64,000 nucleotides of DNA, from NCBI GenBank assembly GCA_902615715.1, contig CACMQA010000001.1:216088-280087 (forward strand), written 5' to 3'. Below are positions 62,499 to 64,000 of the stretch, piece after piece (positions within the stretch are counted from its first letter, which is position 1; every line of letters starts with the position of its first letter). A program made the position numbers and the translations under genes. The notes under the pieces are model-generated. The model was not told where the DNA came from, ran no database searches, and saw only the letters and a list, made by a program, of their open reading frames with translations. Origin of the DNA: an uncultured Pelagibacteraceae bacterium. Lineage in GTDB: Bacteria; Pseudomonadota; Alphaproteobacteria; Pelagibacterales; Pelagibacteraceae.

Positions 62499-64000
62499 TT
62501 TTACTAAATAATATTTCTAAATTACCTAATTCTTTTTTGTTATTAAGAATATTGTCATCTTTAATTTTATCAATACTTATATTTTGATCAGTAATATTAA
62601 TCATAGATAATACTTTATTTGTAGCATTAGGAATTATTGGATTAAGTAATATACTAATGTTTTTAATTTGTTCTACAATAGTGAATAATATAGAATTCAT
62701 TCTTTCAGGGTCCTTTTTTTTTACTGCCCATGGTTCTGAGTCATTAAAGTACTTATTGGCTTCAAAAGAAAAACTTACAACTATCTTAATGTATTCATTT
62801 AATTCTTGATTATTCATTAATGATTTCAACTTTGGTAAATTGTTTTTTAAATTTTCTAATAATTTTCTATCAGTGTCATTCAATTTAGAGCTCAACGGTA
62901 TTTTATTATCACAATTTTTTTTTATAAAAGAAAAAACTCTTTGACAAAGATTTCCATAATTATTTGCCAAGTCATTATTAATACAATTTTTAAGATTTTC
63001 TAATGAAATTGACCCATCGTTTCCAAGTGAAACTTCTTTCACTAGATAATATCGTAATTGATCTATCCCATATTTATCGATGATCTCTAAAGGATCTAGA
63101 ATGTTTCCTAAAGATTTTGACATTTTTTTATCATCTGAGAGTATCCAGCCATGTCCAAAAACTCTTTTAGGTAAAGGTAATTTTGCAGCCATCAAAAATG
63201 CTGGCCAAAATACAGCATGAAACCTTAAAATGTCCTTACCAATAATATGAATATCTGCAGGCCAAAAATTTTTAAACTTTTTTTCACCGGTATTTGGAAA
63301 ATTTAAAGCACTGATATAGTTTGTTAAAGCATCCAACCAAACGTAAATTACATGTTTATCGTCTTTAGGTACGGTTATACCCCATGTGAAAGAAGTTCTG
63401 CTTATAGATAAATCCTTCAATCCTTTTTCTACAAATCTTATAACTTCATTTTTTCTAGAATTAGGAAGTATAAAATTAGGATTCTTTTTATAAAACTCTA
63501 AGAGTTTTTTTGACCAAGCGGATAATTTGAAAAAATAAGACTCCTCCTCTACCCACTCAACTGAAGATCCAGAAGATTTCGATATTTTTTTTCCATTATC
63601 ATCTTCTATTTCATCTTCATCATAAAAAGCTTCATCTGAAATTGAGTACCAGCCACTATATTTATCCAAATAAATATCACCTGATTTAACTAATCTATTC
63701 CATAATTCTACAACTGATTTATGGTGACGTTTCTCAGTGGTTCTAATAAAATCATCATTACTTAAATTTAAAGTTTTTGCTAATGCTCTAAAGGTTTCTG
63801 AAATTTCATTACAAAAAGTTAAGGGATCTTTATTGTTTTTTTTGGCTTCTTTTTGAATTTTTTGTCCATGTTCATCTGTTCCTGTTAAAAAAAGAACATC
63901 GTAACCCTCTAATCTTTTAAAACGGGCAAATATATCCGCTACAATACTAGAATATGCGTGTCCCATATGTGGTTTACCGGATGGGTAGTATATAGGTGTT
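62482..64000 (-). CDS. metG: Methionyl-tRNA synthetase, partial (5' end outside window)
   Basis: About 505 residues are visible; the first few N-terminal residues lie beyond base 64000. The reading frame at the edge gives TPIYYPSGKPHMGHAYSS, which contains the HIGH-equivalent HMGH. The KMSKS loop is in LSDDKKMSKSLGNILDP. No zinc-knuckle cysteines are present in the connective region, so it is the zinc-free class. It aminoacylates initiator and elongator tRNA-Met. It is first in the metG-tatD-PhnP-like operon. The truncation is the window edge, not a mutation. Confidence 0.95.
   Translation of the reverse strand, partial: TPIYYPSGKPHMGHAYSSIVADIFARFKRLEGYDVLFLTGTDEHGQKIQKEAKKNNKDPLTFCNEISETFRALAKTLNLSNDDFIRTTEKRHHKSVVELWNRLVKSGDIYLDKYSGWYSISDEAFYDEDEIEDDNGKKISKSSGSSVEWVEEESYFFKLSAWSKKLLEFYKKNPNFILPNSRKNEVIRFVEKGLKDLSISRTSFTWGITVPKDDKHVIYVWLDALTNYISALNFPNTGEKKFKNFWPADIHIIGKDILRFHAVFWPAFLMAAKLPLPKRVFGHGWILSDDKKMSKSLGNILDPLEIIDKYGIDQLRYYLVKEVSLGNDGSISLENLKNCINNDLANNYGNLCQRVFSFIKKNCDNKIPLSSKLNDTDRKLLENLKNNLPKLKSLMNNQELNEYIKIVVSFSFEANKYFNDSEPWAVKKKDPERMNSILFTIVEQIKNISILLNPIIPNATNKVLSMINITDQNISIDKIKDDNILNNKKELGNLEILFSKIEDDN

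Noticed and set aside
62482..64000. metG as a truncated pseudogene
   Set aside because: The frame continues into the window edge with intact HMGH and KMSKS; the missing N-terminus is due to the window boundary.

Overview
The window is very AT-rich, has almost no intergenic space and many 1-50 nt gene overlaps. Its gene orders are alphaproteobacterial (rsh-pyrE-pdxJ-acpS-lepB-rnc-recO, nrdR-ribD-ribE-ribBX-ribH-nusB, bamE-CBP3-rpmF-plsX-ihfA-merR, frcBCAK-like). It also has a TPP-riboswitch-controlled ThiV-type symporter, known from SAR11. Together these point to a streamlined marine alphaproteobacterium of the SAR11 clade (Pelagibacterales). That assignment is inferred from gene content and composition, not from a marker-gene tree.

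Layout. 0-1.4 kb: a polar amino-acid ABC uptake pair on the minus strand, its permease cut by the window edge. 1.5-3.2 kb: an SOS-controlled umuDC pair with a clear alphaproteobacterial LexA box. 3.2-5.6 kb: TPP riboswitch and thiV, then convergent rarD. 5.6-8 kb: tRNA-Ser(GCU) and a lytic transglycosylase. 8-15.3 kb: a tight housekeeping operon from dapA to recO. 15.3-25 kb: hemB, a 2-oxoglutarate oxygenase-like gene, rpiB-glyA-nrdR, the riboflavin operon with nusB, and a proton-pumping pyrophosphatase. 25-35.8 kb: outer membrane, ribosomal, lipid, heme A, arginine and threonine genes, glpX and recJ.

35.8-36.5 kb: a 0.66 kb islet lies between tRNA-Glu(UUC) and an exact 29 bp copy of that tRNA's 3' end. 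It carries one orphan membrane-anchored protein and a pair of diverged repeats, and no recombinase. 36.5-49.1 kb: a hydroxyacid dehydrogenase, then a myo-inositol/sugar block: IolE, two IolG-like dehydrogenases, a FrcBCA-like ABC transporter, a ROK kinase, IolD, an aldehyde dehydrogenase and an HpcH/HpaI aldolase. IolB, IolC and IolJ are absent from the block, which allows a non-phosphorylative branch ending in pyruvate and malonate semialdehyde (inference).

49.1-56.5 kb: an accessory-looking block with a GIY-YIG protein, a two-domain glycosyltransferase, Gmd, a GT9-like transferase, two methyltransferases, a tyrosine recombinase in an operon with FkbM, a short alkyltransferase and a 0.4 kb stretch without genes. 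56.5-64 kb: AEC and SbmA/BacA-type transporters, an NDUFS4-like subunit, tRNA-Pro(UGG), nhaA, a NifU-like protein, a glutathione peroxidase, and the metG-tatD-PhnP-like operon, with metG cut by the right edge.
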